Source: QWHO01 sp039809865
GTDB taxonomy: Bacteria > Vulcanimicrobiota > Xenobia > Xenobiales > QWHO01
Reading direction: 5' to 3'
Length of the DNA stretch: 64,000 nt
Assembly (NCBI GenBank): GCA_039809865.1
Contig: JBDHVW010000024.1
Coordinates: 1-64,000 of the forward strand
Shown here: in pieces, positions 40,859 to 49,368 of the stretch
Numbering within the stretch: position 1 is the first letter of the stretch
Layout: each line of letters begins with the position of its first letter
Program-made: the position numbers and the translations under genes
Notes under the pieces: generated by a model
The model's input: only the letters and a program-made list of their open reading frames with translations
Databases searched by the model: none
Told to the model about the DNA's origin: nothing

Positions 40859-42214
40859 TCAGGATTCGGAGACGTGACGCAGAATGTGCTGGCGCACCCA
40901 GTCCGGGTAGGACTGCAGGAGCTCGGGCACGGATTGCTTCATCTGCTCGAACTCCGCCCGCAGGCGCACGAGCAGAGTCTGGAAGGCCTCGTCGCGCACG
41001 ACTTGCAGCTGGGAGAGATCGGTGGCCAGTCGGTCATCTGCCACCAGGGCCAGTGCGCCGGGACAGCCGAGGTCGACATCCGGAATGGGATCCAAAGCCA
41101 CTCCGTGGATCACTGGAAGCAGCCATCCGGGCTCATCCAACCCGAGGCGCAAGAGCAACCGGCCGGCCACCCGCGGAAGGCGCCTGCGAAACGACCTGAA
41201 GACAAAGTTCACGGCGTTGTCCGGAACCTGGCTGAGAAAGGGCTCCATCAGAGCTTCATCGGCCGAGTCGATGACGTGTACGCCAAAGTGGTCGGTGCAC
41301 CGGGCCAGCGGATAGAAGCCCTGCTGCGGCTGCTCCGAGCGGGTCAACTCCCAGTCCGGCTGGGGACCCTCCAGGGCGCGCCACTCCACCAGATGCACGC
41401 AATCGGGTCCTACGTCGACCACCGAGGAGCGGGCCTGACGCAACGTGTACCCGAAGGCGTCGGGGCTGACAGTGGTCAGCCGTTCGCCGACTCTCAGGTT
41501 GCGCGTGGTCCGAACGCTTGGCAGCGGAGCGAGCAAACCCCGCTGGCTCGTCGAGAGCAAATTGCGCTCGACCAGAGGGTGGTCCCGGCGATAGACGTTC
41601 AACTTGAGAAACGAGGGGCAGGCGATGAGCTGCCGACTGCAAAGTCGCTTCGGGAACAAGCCCGGATTGTTGATCGGCCGGCCGTGGAGCAGGACCGGAA
41701 CAGGGGTGTAAGCGCATCGCTCGGAGCAGAGCCGGTGCTCGGCCAGAGGCCGAAACAGGGCGGCAGTGCTCAACCGGCGATGCAAACGAAGCACGAAGCC
41801 CGGCGACGGCTGACTTTGAATCCAACCTTGACGGCTGTCGAAGCACCCCTCGGGGCAGCTGATCCGAGCCCAGGCAGGGGCTTGGGACAAAACGGCCTGC
41901 CAGGCCCAGGCCAGTTGTCGCAGAGGCGGCTCCAGGTTCGGCTGAAAGGGGCCCCGCACGGCCCGACAAACATCGGCGCGACTCAAGCCGGGTCCGGTCA
42001 ATTCTGCTTCGAAGCGCACCTTTTGCACACCCAGGCTTAGCTTGACAAGGCTGCAGCCAAGCGCCACGGCCGCCTGGATCAGTTTCAGCAGATACAGCCC
42101 GGGCGAGAGCCCGTGCGCCTGCAACTGGCTGGCCGCCCGCGCCTCGTCGAGCGTAAACTCCCCCTGACTCTCGGTGTCGCCCTCGTCGTGAAGTTGGCTC
42201 AGCACCCTGTCCAC
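40859..42214 (-). CDS. Protein of unknown function, possibly GHKL-like N-terminus
   Basis: A 451-residue protein. The N-terminal pattern (GEFTLDEARAASQLQ, then YLLKLIQAAVALG, a VKLSLGVQKVRFE strand) recalls the first helix and strand of degenerate histidine-kinase/HSP90-like (GHKL) ATPases, but no convincing nucleotide motif follows; treat as a guess. GTG 42214 is chosen because AACCCT lies exactly 7 nt upstream; a longer frame runs to 42340. It is divergent from the frameshifted HEAT/zinc-ribbon gene with an 89-bp gap. Confidence 0.6.
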   Translation of the reverse strand: MDRVLSQLHDEGDTESQGEFTLDEARAASQLQAHGLSPGLYLLKLIQAAVALGCSLVKLSLGVQKVRFEAELTGPGLSRADVCRAVRGPFQPNLEPPLRQLAWAWQAVLSQAPAWARISCPEGCFDSRQGWIQSQPSPGFVLRLHRRLSTAALFRPLAEHRLCSERCAYTPVPVLLHGRPINNPGLFPKRLCSRQLIACPSFLKLNVYRRDHPLVERNLLSTSQRGLLAPLPSVRTTRNLRVGERLTTVSPDAFGYTLRQARSSVVDVGPDCVHLVEWRALEGPQPDWELTRSEQPQQGFYPLARCTDHFGVHVIDSADEALMEPFLSQVPDNAVNFVFRSFRRRLPRVAGRLLLRLGLDEPGWLLPVIHGVALDPIPDVDLGCPGALALVADDRLATDLSQLQVVRDEAFQTLLVRLRAEFEQMKQSVPELLQSYPDWVRQHILRHVSES

Positions 42215-42303
42215 CAAGACCAGGGTTGCCCGGCCCGGGCCTGGTTTCCTACTCCAGACGGATCTGCGCGGGTGGGCCCGGTCCGACCGTCGAAACCGGA
42301 CCT

Positions 42304-43297
42304 GTGAGCTGGTTTTCGGGTTGGGGAGCGCCCGGCGCACTCAAGGACGACCTTCAACCGCTGGGACGACTGCGGGACCGGGCCATCGCGTTCGTGATGA
42401 AAGGCCGCGACCGCGCTGTGCTGGAGCAGATTCCCGGCGGAGCCTGTCTCGGAGGGACCTATCTCCACCAGACCGAGGACCCTCTCCGTTTGTTTCGGCT
42501 GGCCGAGCTGTACCGTGCGGCAGCGCCCGTCGTATCGCCGTTCTGGGGCGGCGGTCTGGAGCCGATCGAGCCTTTCCTACGCAAGGCGGGCCCCCTTCGG
42601 GCCGAAGTCGTGCGGCGGATGTTAGAGTCGCTGGGGATGAAGGCCGACTCTCTGGTCCACTCCTGTCTCAAGATGAAGGGTCAGGAAGCGCCGGAGGCGG
42701 CGCTGCTCGAAGGTCTGGAGGGCTGGGCGAAGCTGGCGCTTTCTTGCGACGCGCTCTGGCTGGCTGCCTGGAAGGCTCCGCGACCCGGCGTGACACACCT
42801 GATCGAATATGCGGCCGGGCACCTTTCCCGGATGCCTGACTCCTGGCAACCCGAGTTGGCTCGCTTTGTGGCCTGGGGAAGCCCACAGACGGGGAGCCCC
42901 GTGCTGGAATGGCTCGACCGGATGGGTCCCGCCCCCGTGAACACCCTCCTGATGCGACACGGGCGTCTGGACTCCGCCGACTGCGTGCCAGCGCTGGTCG
43001 AAGTGCTCGGCGGTCGAGAGGGCCGTCGGCGTCCTGGAAACCAATCGCAACCAGGACATCCAAAAGGCGGTTCGGCGCCTGAAAGGTGAGCCCGAGCCCG
43101 CTCCGCCGCCCGAGCAACATCCTGGTCGTTGCACACTGTGCGCCGCAGAGGCCCATCCCGAGCGCTACCTCTGCCAGGACTGCTTGAGCCGCGAGAGCTC
43201 CAGGCCGCGCCAGGAACGGCAATACTGCACCGAGTGCGGTGCGCGGGGTGGGCTGAAAGGTGGGCGCAGCGTCTGCTTCATGTGCTGGAACGATTGA
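42304..43297 (+). pseudogene. HEAT-like protein with C-terminal zinc ribbon, split by a 1-nt frameshift
   Basis: The first frame (42304 to about 43012) encodes a ~235-residue helical protein with HEAT-like ends. Its natural continuation is one frame over: ERAVGVLETNRNQDIQKAV, then CTLCAAEA, YLCQDCLS, YCTECGARGG and CFMCWND to a stop at 43297, a double CxxC zinc ribbon. One extra G in GGCGGTCGAG (about 43009-43014) explains the break; without it the reading is L-G-V-E-R-A-V. In the first frame translation instead ends at 43089 after a low-complexity tail. This could be a true mutation, programmed +1 shifting or an assembly error. GTG start at 42304. Confidence 0.7.
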
Positions 43298-43354
43298 ACG
43301 GCGCAGCGTGACGAACTGGGGTGCCTGATTCAGGTCCTACCAAGGCAGGTCCCC

Positions 43355-45049
43355 ATGCCCCTTCCGCGAACCGCCGCAAGCATGAAAAAGCTGATCATCG
43401 GTCTCGCCCTGCTCACTACGCTCTACGGCTGCGGAGGCAGCGAGGACACCTCTTCCTCCGCCGCCCAGCCCATCACTCCGGTGCCGGTCACCGACGAGCA
43501 ACGGGTGCAGCAGGCCATGGTCGACGACCCGGCCACGGCGGTTCAGCTCATTCCCTCGAAGCATCTCGATCCGATCCCGCAGTCGACCAACCCGAGGGGC
43601 ACCCCGATGACCATCTCGGTGGCCGACCTCGAGACCGCCTACGAAACGCTCTTCTGCAGTCTGAACTCGAGCCTCGGCGTCACCAAGAGCACACCCCAGG
43701 TGGCCGCCGACATCCAGTTCATCCAGAGCCAGAGCGGCACCGGGTTCTTTGACCTCAACGCGCAGCCCATCCTGAACAACCCCCTGGGCGTCACGGGCGT
43801 CTCCTTCCAGCCGGTCGACTACAGCACCACCGTGCCCCTGCCGGCGGGCAACCAGACCTTCCAGGTGTCGGGGGGCCTCCTCATGCCCGTCGGCATCACC
43901 AAAGACCAGATCAAAGGCGTGGTGGTCTATTTCCACGGCACGACCTTCAACAAATCCCAGGTGGGCTCGGAATACCAGAACAACAACGAGACCCAGCTGA
44001 CGGCCCAGGTCTTCGGCTCGCAGGGCTACATCGTCGTCATCCCCGACTACGTCGGTCAGGGCGTGGACTGGCAGGATGCGCACCCCTACGTGCTCTACCC
44101 GAAGGTCTCGGCCCAGACCGCGGTCGACATGCTGACCGCCGTGCAGCCCCTCATCGCCAGCCAGTACGGCTTCCAGAATGGCGATCCGGCCCTCAAGCTC
44201 TTCTCGGCAGGTTACTCCGAGGGCGGCTCCTACTCGCTCTGGTTCAACAGCTACCTGAGCAGCAACCCCGGCCTGCTGTCGAGCTTCTACGTCCTCACCC
44301 ACTCGGTCGGAATGGAGGGGGCCTACAATACCTCCTCCATCACCTACGGCTACCTGTTCGACGATGTCAGCACCGGCGGGGGTGACCCGTACAACGTGCA
44401 ATCGCAGACCCTGGTCAACATCGTCAAGCCCATCCTGAGCGCCGACGCGTTCCTGTCCTACGCCGTTTACTCCGCGAGCTCCGACTTCGACAATATCTTC
44501 AACTCGCGGTTCTTCAACATGAGCACCACCTTCCCGGTGCCGCAAAGCCTGGCCAACGTGAACGGGTCCCAGGTCACCATCGCCGCGGCCTTCGCGCAGC
44601 CCGACACGACCATCGCCACCCAGCTGCTGGCGGCAGGCCTGGGCAAGACGGCCAACGGGGCCAGCTACCCGGGACCCCTGGAGCTCCTGACCTCCAGCAG
44701 CAACGGCATCAGCTCGCTGGTCAGCTCCACCCTGCTGCAGCCGGGGCCGCTGGCCGAGCTGCAGCAAGTTCTCGTGGCCGCCGACCTCGACCTCAGCCCC
44801 TGCGCCAACCAGGGCGTGAGCATCGTCACGCTGGACGAGGACTCGGTGGTCGTCCCCAACAACTTCGACTTCATCCAGGCCACCTATCCCGGCAAGATCC
44901 TGAACGCCTACAAGATCGACCACACCCAGCTCCAGGTGCTGTCTCCCTTCAGCCCCAAGCTCGGGAAGGCGATCTTCCAGCCCGCCGACCACCTGAACGG
45001 ACCGGTCTACGAGTTCCTGTACGCGCTGAACATCTTCAACGGCTTCTAA
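43355..45049 (+). CDS. Lipoprotein alpha/beta-hydrolase-like protein
   Basis: A 564-residue probable lipoprotein: signal MKKLIIGLALLTTLYG then Cys (lipobox LYGC), so it is attached to a membrane facing the periplasm or outside. The body has alpha/beta-hydrolase marks: a VVVYFHGTTF oxyanion strand, IPDYVGQG, and a nucleophile elbow GYSEGG (near 289). A C-terminal acid/His pair is plausible (DEDSVVVPNNF, DHTQL). This resembles secretory lipase or PHB-depolymerase-like families. Start at 43355 has AGGCAGGT upstream; ATG 43382 gives the cleaner signal peptide. Confidence 0.8.
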   Translation: MPLPRTAASMKKLIIGLALLTTLYGCGGSEDTSSSAAQPITPVPVTDEQRVQQAMVDDPATAVQLIPSKHLDPIPQSTNPRGTPMTISVADLETAYETLFCSLNSSLGVTKSTPQVAADIQFIQSQSGTGFFDLNAQPILNNPLGVTGVSFQPVDYSTTVPLPAGNQTFQVSGGLLMPVGITKDQIKGVVVYFHGTTFNKSQVGSEYQNNNETQLTAQVFGSQGYIVVIPDYVGQGVDWQDAHPYVLYPKVSAQTAVDMLTAVQPLIASQYGFQNGDPALKLFSAGYSEGGSYSLWFNSYLSSNPGLLSSFYVLTHSVGMEGAYNTSSITYGYLFDDVSTGGGDPYNVQSQTLVNIVKPILSADAFLSYAVYSASSDFDNIFNSRFFNMSTTFPVPQSLANVNGSQVTIAAAFAQPDTTIATQLLAAGLGKTANGASYPGPLELLTSSSNGISSLVSSTLLQPGPLAELQQVLVAADLDLSPCANQGVSIVTLDEDSVVVPNNFDFIQATYPGKILNAYKIDHTQLQVLSPFSPKLGKAIFQPADHLNGPVYEFLYALNIFNGF

Positions 45050-45061
45050 ACCACCAGGACG

Positions 45062-45679
45062 TCAGGCGAGAGCCGCGTAGTAGGAGGCGACCCTGGGTAG
45101 AGCCTCGATCCTGTGATGGTGCTCGACCAGCCGGGGCGCGACGCGGTCGGGCAGGTCGGCCGGAATGTGGTCGAAGCGACCGCTCCGCAAAAAGCGAGTG
45201 AAGAGAAACGCCCGCAGGTCCGCCACCGAGAGGCTGGAGCCGGCGAAGAACTCTCCCCCGGCGGCTTCCAGACGGGTCTGCAGGCACTCGAGAAGGTGCT
45301 TGAGGGGGCCGTCCACCATGGCCTCGCGGGCCTTCTTCTTCTCGTCGTCGGCCAGATGAACGGTGCCGCCCACTCGGATCGACATATCCTCGATGACGTC
45401 CAGGACCTCGTCGCATAGCGCCGCCTGCCAGGGGTCGGCGGGGTAGAGTCCGGCCAGTTTCCCGACGAACCTGGCCACGGTATTGGACTGACAGACCTGC
45501 TGGCCGTCCACCTCGAGCACCGGTAAGACCCCGAAAGGCGTGTGCGGCTTGAGAGCGGGCCAGTCCGACCTGGCAATGCGCGCATCCTCGAAGGGCACGC
45601 CTCCCAGGGTAAACGCCAGCCGGGCAATGTCGCCGCGGTCGGCGGCAAAATCGAAGTAAATCAGTTTGTAGTGAGGCAT
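45062..45679 (-). CDS. Glutathione S-transferase
   Basis: A 205-residue cytosolic GST of normal length. The N-terminal thioredoxin-like domain has Tyr8 (KLIYFDF, sigma-like catalytic position), the cis-Pro PFGVLPVLEVDG and the QSNTVARFVGK glutathione-binding block (about 64-75); the helical C-terminal domain has the SLSVADLRAF motif (about 149). It would conjugate glutathione to electrophiles. Converges with the hydrolase gene across 12 bp. Confidence 0.93.
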   Translation of the reverse strand: MPHYKLIYFDFAADRGDIARLAFTLGGVPFEDARIARSDWPALKPHTPFGVLPVLEVDGQQVCQSNTVARFVGKLAGLYPADPWQAALCDEVLDVIEDMSIRVGGTVHLADDEKKKAREAMVDGPLKHLLECLQTRLEAAGGEFFAGSSLSVADLRAFLFTRFLRSGRFDHIPADLPDRVAPRLVEHHHRIEALPRVASYYAALA

Positions 45680-45699
45680 GACCGCGAGTTCGCGCCAGG

Positions 45700-47118
45700 C
45701 TACCCCGTCCCTGGTGCCAGGTTCAGCAACTCCCGCGTTCGTCTTAGAACGATAGCCGCTCCGGCAACGACGCAGCCACGTCGGGCGGGCTCGTCCAGGT
45801 AAGTCAGCAGGTTTACCGCGAGGCGCTGGCCCAGACCGGCCAGGCGGAAGGGCTGAACCTGCGCGACCGTGTGGGGGAAGTCCTCGATCTCTCGCAGGAT
45901 CTCGCGCTCCAGTTCGGTAGGGGGAGCTTGAACGCCAACCTCGCCAGGCTGGTCCGGAATGCTCGCGAGTTGAGCGAGCGCACGGTCAAAGCTCCCATCA
46001 TCGCGACGACCCCGTGCCAGCGTGACGCCGGGCTTGGCCAGCAAGATCTGAAAAGCCCCCGCACCGGGAGCCAGGAGCTCGTCCTCCCCCCAGGTCCACC
46101 AGTGCTTGCCACCGTAGCAACGATGCGCGTGACGCACGATGTCCTGGGTGGCGGTCCCGCTATGGCAGCTGTCCCACCCGTCCCGGATCGCACGGACTTC
46201 GAGGAGGGCCCGGCGCAGGTTCTCGGTTGCGCGAGCGCCCTCGAGCACCTGGAAGGTATCGGGGTAGTGCCATTCACTGGTCCAGAGCAAATTGCCATGC
46301 AGATTCCCGAGTTGAGCCAGGTGCTGCAGGAAGAAGTGGCAGTCGCTCTCGGAGACCTCCTCCAGAAACTCGCAGCGTCCCCCTGTCATGCGCGCCTGGG
46401 TCTCCGCCAACAGGCCGAAACGAGTCCGTGTTCCACCGACCGGCATCACGTAGTGGCCCGGCCGCACCAGCTCCGAGCCGTAGGTGGCGGCTCGCGCGAG
46501 ACAGTCGGAGAGGGCGCGCCACAAGGCCTGTGGACGCCAACGCAGGCCCACGCGGTGGGTCCGCGGACCGCAGATCGGCAGCAGCTCGACCAGGTCGGAA
46601 GAGCCCGTGACCTGCTTGTGGATCTCCAGGTCGACCGAGGAGACCATCGTGCGGACCGGCTCCACGCCCAATTCGCGAGCGAGTTGCTCGCGGACGAGCC
46701 CGGCGGGCCGCGGACTCCACCTCGGGGCGGGCCGAAGCCGGGCGAACCGAGGGGAGCCAAACTGGAGGTAGACCCCGGGCACGAGATGGATTCCCCCGAC
46801 AAGATACCGGTGCGAGTGGGCGTCGTCTTCCGAGCCGACGAACTCCGTGATCGTCGTCCCGGGCCCGTAGCGCAGCTCGCCCGAGCACTCGAGCCGATCT
46901 CCGTGCAGTTCCACCACGGACTCTCGCTCGAACAGGACCGTCACCCCGGAATACATCCAGACCGGTGCCTCGGCCAGCGGTGGCCGAAACACTCCCGAGA
47001 GGTCGGCATGGGTGAGCAGGAATCCATCCCCGTCGGGCGGCCCCAGTCGCCGGTACACCTGGTCGCGCGAGGCCCCCGGTCGTAGCCCGTAGACCGTCAT
47101 GTCGCCGTGTGCGTTCAT
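45700..47118 (-). CDS. Protein with SmpA/BamE-like N-terminus, unknown
   Basis: A 472-residue protein. The first ~80 residues (VYGLRPGASRDQVYRRLGPPDG, then WMYSGVTVLFERESVVELHG) have the G-x-x-x-x-x-V-x-x-x-LGxP and Y-x-x-x-x-x-x-F pattern of the SmpA/OmlA/BamE fold. The remaining 390 residues are not recognised and lack a signal peptide. ATG 47118 is supported by CATTCT 7 nt upstream. A much longer frame continues antisense to the divergent gene and is rejected. Confidence 0.6.
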   Translation of the reverse strand: MNAHGDMTVYGLRPGASRDQVYRRLGPPDGDGFLLTHADLSGVFRPPLAEAPVWMYSGVTVLFERESVVELHGDRLECSGELRYGPGTTITEFVGSEDDAHSHRYLVGGIHLVPGVYLQFGSPRFARLRPAPRWSPRPAGLVREQLARELGVEPVRTMVSSVDLEIHKQVTGSSDLVELLPICGPRTHRVGLRWRPQALWRALSDCLARAATYGSELVRPGHYVMPVGGTRTRFGLLAETQARMTGGRCEFLEEVSESDCHFFLQHLAQLGNLHGNLLWTSEWHYPDTFQVLEGARATENLRRALLEVRAIRDGWDSCHSGTATQDIVRHAHRCYGGKHWWTWGEDELLAPGAGAFQILLAKPGVTLARGRRDDGSFDRALAQLASIPDQPGEVGVQAPPTELEREILREIEDFPHTVAQVQPFRLAGLGQRLAVNLLTYLDEPARRGCVVAGAAIVLRRTRELLNLAPGTG

Positions 47119-47175
47119 TCTGTGGAGAATGCGCCGCGAGCTGGCCGATCGCCTGGGCAGGTCGCGAGCACGTGT

Positions 47176-47241
47176 CGTACGAGGCACGTGAGGCCGTATA
47201 CGCCCGCACAGAGGTCGTACGACGTTCATAGCCCGGTATAC
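47176..47241. promoter_or_regulatory. Four 6-bp palindromes at exact 20-bp steps (CGTACG/GTATAC)
   Basis: CGTACG at 47176, GTATAC at 47196, CGTACG at 47216 and GTATAC at 47236 alternate with a strict 20-bp step, nearly two helical turns. The last three form a larger dyad: AGGCCGTATAC (47191-47201) mirrors GTATACGGCCT (47236-47246) around GTCGTACGAC (47214-47223), all centred at 47218.5. It lies between the divergent genes starting at 47118 and 47281 and is a likely multi-site operator. Confidence 0.65.
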
Positions 47242-47280
47242 GGCCTTACCTGCCCCAGACGTGGGCGCACGGGAGTCGGA

Positions 47281-48258
47281 GTGCCGGGCAGCGAAGACTC
47301 CGAGAGATTGCTCTTCCTGCTGCTCCTCCTCGCTCTCCTCGCGTGTGGGCCTCCGCGGCCGTCGGTCGCCGAGTTGCAGAAGCAGATCCAGGAGACCGAA
47401 GACCAGATCAGGGACCTCGAAGCATCGACGGCCCTGTCGGCTGCGGAGGAGGGCCAGGGCCGGCTCCGCAAACTGCGCGAAGTGATTGCGATCGATGACT
47501 GCTACTACAACGATAAGACGAAGATCGGGCAGGAGGTCAGTCGCGTCGTGAAGTCCTGCGGCCAGGCTCTGTCCAGCCTGGAGTGCGACCGCGAGACCCG
47601 CACACTGGTCGTTCAGGTTACCCCCGCGCGGGCCGAAAGCATCGCCCGGCAGTTGGGACTGACCGCAGGAGCCCGGGGGCTCGAAGGACGGTTGCCCGAG
47701 CGCGGTGGAGGTCCCGATGTCAGTCAAAGCCCGGAATTGCGACCCGAGCAGGAGCCTCTTCCTCCGCCCGCCCGCACGCAGAACGAATACCAGGTCCTGA
47801 GCGAACACCTCAAGCAGTCGCAGAGCAAACTGGCGGAGTGCCAGGAAAAGATCAAGAATCTCCCCCTGATCACGAAGCAGGTCGAGGAGCAGGAAAAGCT
47901 TGTCCGGGCACGTTGGAAGAAGCTCAACGGCTCGAGCGAGCACGAGTATGAGGACTCTTCTCTGCTGCGCCAACACCTCCAGGCGGAGCTGACCGCCGCG
48001 GCGCGCAAACGTGGGCTGAAGGTCACCCGGTTCGTGACCGGCGGGGATATCTACGTCCCCTGGAATCAGCCCATTACCCCCTCCCTCAGCTCTTTGCCGG
48101 CGGTCGAGGCGAGCCTGACCGTAACCGGTCCCACGCCAGCCGTGGCGGCCTTTCTCACCGACGTTGAGGAGGGACGCGCCCATCGCTTGGACGTCATCAC
48201 CCACGTCAGACTCGTCCCGAAGAAAGCCCAGGTCGACCTCGTGGCGCTGCGTATGTAA
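47281..48258 (+). CDS. Coiled-coil lipoprotein, possibly PilO/GspM-like
   Basis: A 325-residue probable lipoprotein: hydrophobic LLFLLLLLALLAC with a lipobox Cys near 22. Coiled coil spans about 30-65 and 165-230. The last ~60 residues (VEASLTVTGPTPAVAAFLTD, ITHVRLVPKKAQVDLVAL) have the beta-alpha-beta look of PilO/GspM C-terminal domains, as in the 24526 gene. GTG 47281 has CGGGAG upstream. Divergent from 45700-47118 across the palindrome cluster. Function unproven. Confidence 0.65.
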   Translation: MPGSEDSERLLFLLLLLALLACGPPRPSVAELQKQIQETEDQIRDLEASTALSAAEEGQGRLRKLREVIAIDDCYYNDKTKIGQEVSRVVKSCGQALSSLECDRETRTLVVQVTPARAESIARQLGLTAGARGLEGRLPERGGGPDVSQSPELRPEQEPLPPPARTQNEYQVLSEHLKQSQSKLAECQEKIKNLPLITKQVEEQEKLVRARWKKLNGSSEHEYEDSSLLRQHLQAELTAAARKRGLKVTRFVTGGDIYVPWNQPITPSLSSLPAVEASLTVTGPTPAVAAFLTDVEEGRAHRLDVITHVRLVPKKAQVDLVALRM

Positions 48259-48377
48259 AGCAGTCAGGTTGTTGCCAGTTGGTTACCTGTGTTAATAAGT
48301 GATGAACTGGGCTAGACGGTTTTCGACTCGGGGGGAAGTTGTGGGCAAGATACTTCTCTCTCAGGAGGAACCCCACC

Positions 48378-49118
48378 GTGGTGAATACCCTCGCCTATGC
48401 AGGCGCCGGTTCCGGCGTCGGCACTGATTACTCCTATGCCTTCGCGGCCGCCGCGACCACCGCCACCCCCAACTGCGACTGGCTCCAGAACCTGCCTCAG
48501 CTCCAGACCAGCGGCGCCTTCGCAATGGCTTCCAGCGCCTCGTTCGGCTGCTCGACCCCGGCGCCTCAGCCGCAGTGCCAGAGCGCCAGCGCCTCGGCCG
48601 AGTATCAGCTCTTGCTCAAGCGCTTCGAGCAGGAGAGCCACGGCGGCGATCACGACAGCTCCGCCGCCTCCGCGGCCGCTTCTTCGGCCTGCCACGAAGC
48701 CACCAGCCAGAAGTCCGGGCCTTGCGAGAAATCCGAGGCCAAGAGCGAGAGCGAAAGCCACTGCTGCTCCTCCGACGACCCCAACAGCGACACGTGTAAG
48801 GCCGAAACCAAAAGCGAGACCTCGTGCAAGTCGGACACGAAGAGCGAGACCTCGTCCTCGAACTCTTGCTGCAGCAGCACCGACTCCAAGAATGACAGGA
48901 GCTGCTCCTCACCCAGCTCCAGCGGCAGCACGTCGAGCAGCGGCTCGTCCAGCACCGGCGGCTCGTCCTCGAGCTCCGGCAGCCACAGCGGCGGAAGCTG
49001 CAGCGCCGGCGGCTCGAGCTCGTCGGGCGGCGGCGCCAGCAGCTCCGGCGGCGCGGGCTCCTCGGGCGGAGGCAGCGGCGGCTCCTCGGGTGGAAGCAGC
49101 GGCGGCGGCAAGAACTGA
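48378..49118 (+). CDS. Ser/Cys/Gly-rich low-complexity protein
   Basis: A 246-residue protein. The first 90 residues are Ala/Ser/Thr-rich; then a Ser/Lys/Glu/Cys-rich section with repeated CCSS and SKSET-like elements (about 125-175); then a Ser/Gly tail (SSGGGASSSGG and similar). GTG 48378 is set by AGGAGG at 48363-48368; GTG 48381 is equally possible. No signal peptide. Cys pairs suggest cross-linking or metal binding, as in spore-coat or envelope matrix proteins, but no family is recognised. Confidence 0.6.
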   Translation: MVNTLAYAGAGSGVGTDYSYAFAAAATTATPNCDWLQNLPQLQTSGAFAMASSASFGCSTPAPQPQCQSASASAEYQLLLKRFEQESHGGDHDSSAASAAASSACHEATSQKSGPCEKSEAKSESESHCCSSDDPNSDTCKAETKSETSCKSDTKSETSSSNSCCSSTDSKNDRSCSSPSSSGSTSSSGSSSTGGSSSSSGSHSGGSCSAGGSSSSGGGASSSGGAGSSGGGSGGSSGGSSGGGKN

Positions 49119-49149
49119 GCCCGCTTCTGTCTTCCGGCTTAGAGCAGAG

Positions 49150-49275
49150 CGCGCGTCTGTAGACGAGCATCCCGCTCTTCCAACTGGCAGCGGGCGTCTC
49201 TAATACGCGAGCACCCCGCTCTACCAGCTGGCTTAGAGCAAAGCGCGCGGCTATAGACGCGCAGCAGACTGCTCG
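49150..49275. repeat. Three imperfect ~45-bp tandem repeats with internal dyads
   Basis: Units near 49150-49188, 49189-49231 and 49243-49275 share GCGCGCGTCT, GAGCA, CCGCTCT and CAGCTGGC elements; GTCTGTAGAC in the first is a dyad. They fill the 49119-49368 gap between convergent genes. No gene is visible there; they may act as a terminator-like or REP-like element. Confidence 0.5.
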
Positions 49276-49368
49276 AATAGCTCATCCAGTCCAGCGGCGG
49301 CCACCAGGCAGGTCGCTGAACTTCCTGTCAGCAATGCATTCCAGGCTATCTTGCCGGGACAGCGCCAG

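Noticed and set aside
45664..45672. TTTGTAGTG, the left arm of the LRR-array hairpin, near the GST start
   Set aside because: It encodes the conserved first residues of the GST and has no right arm.
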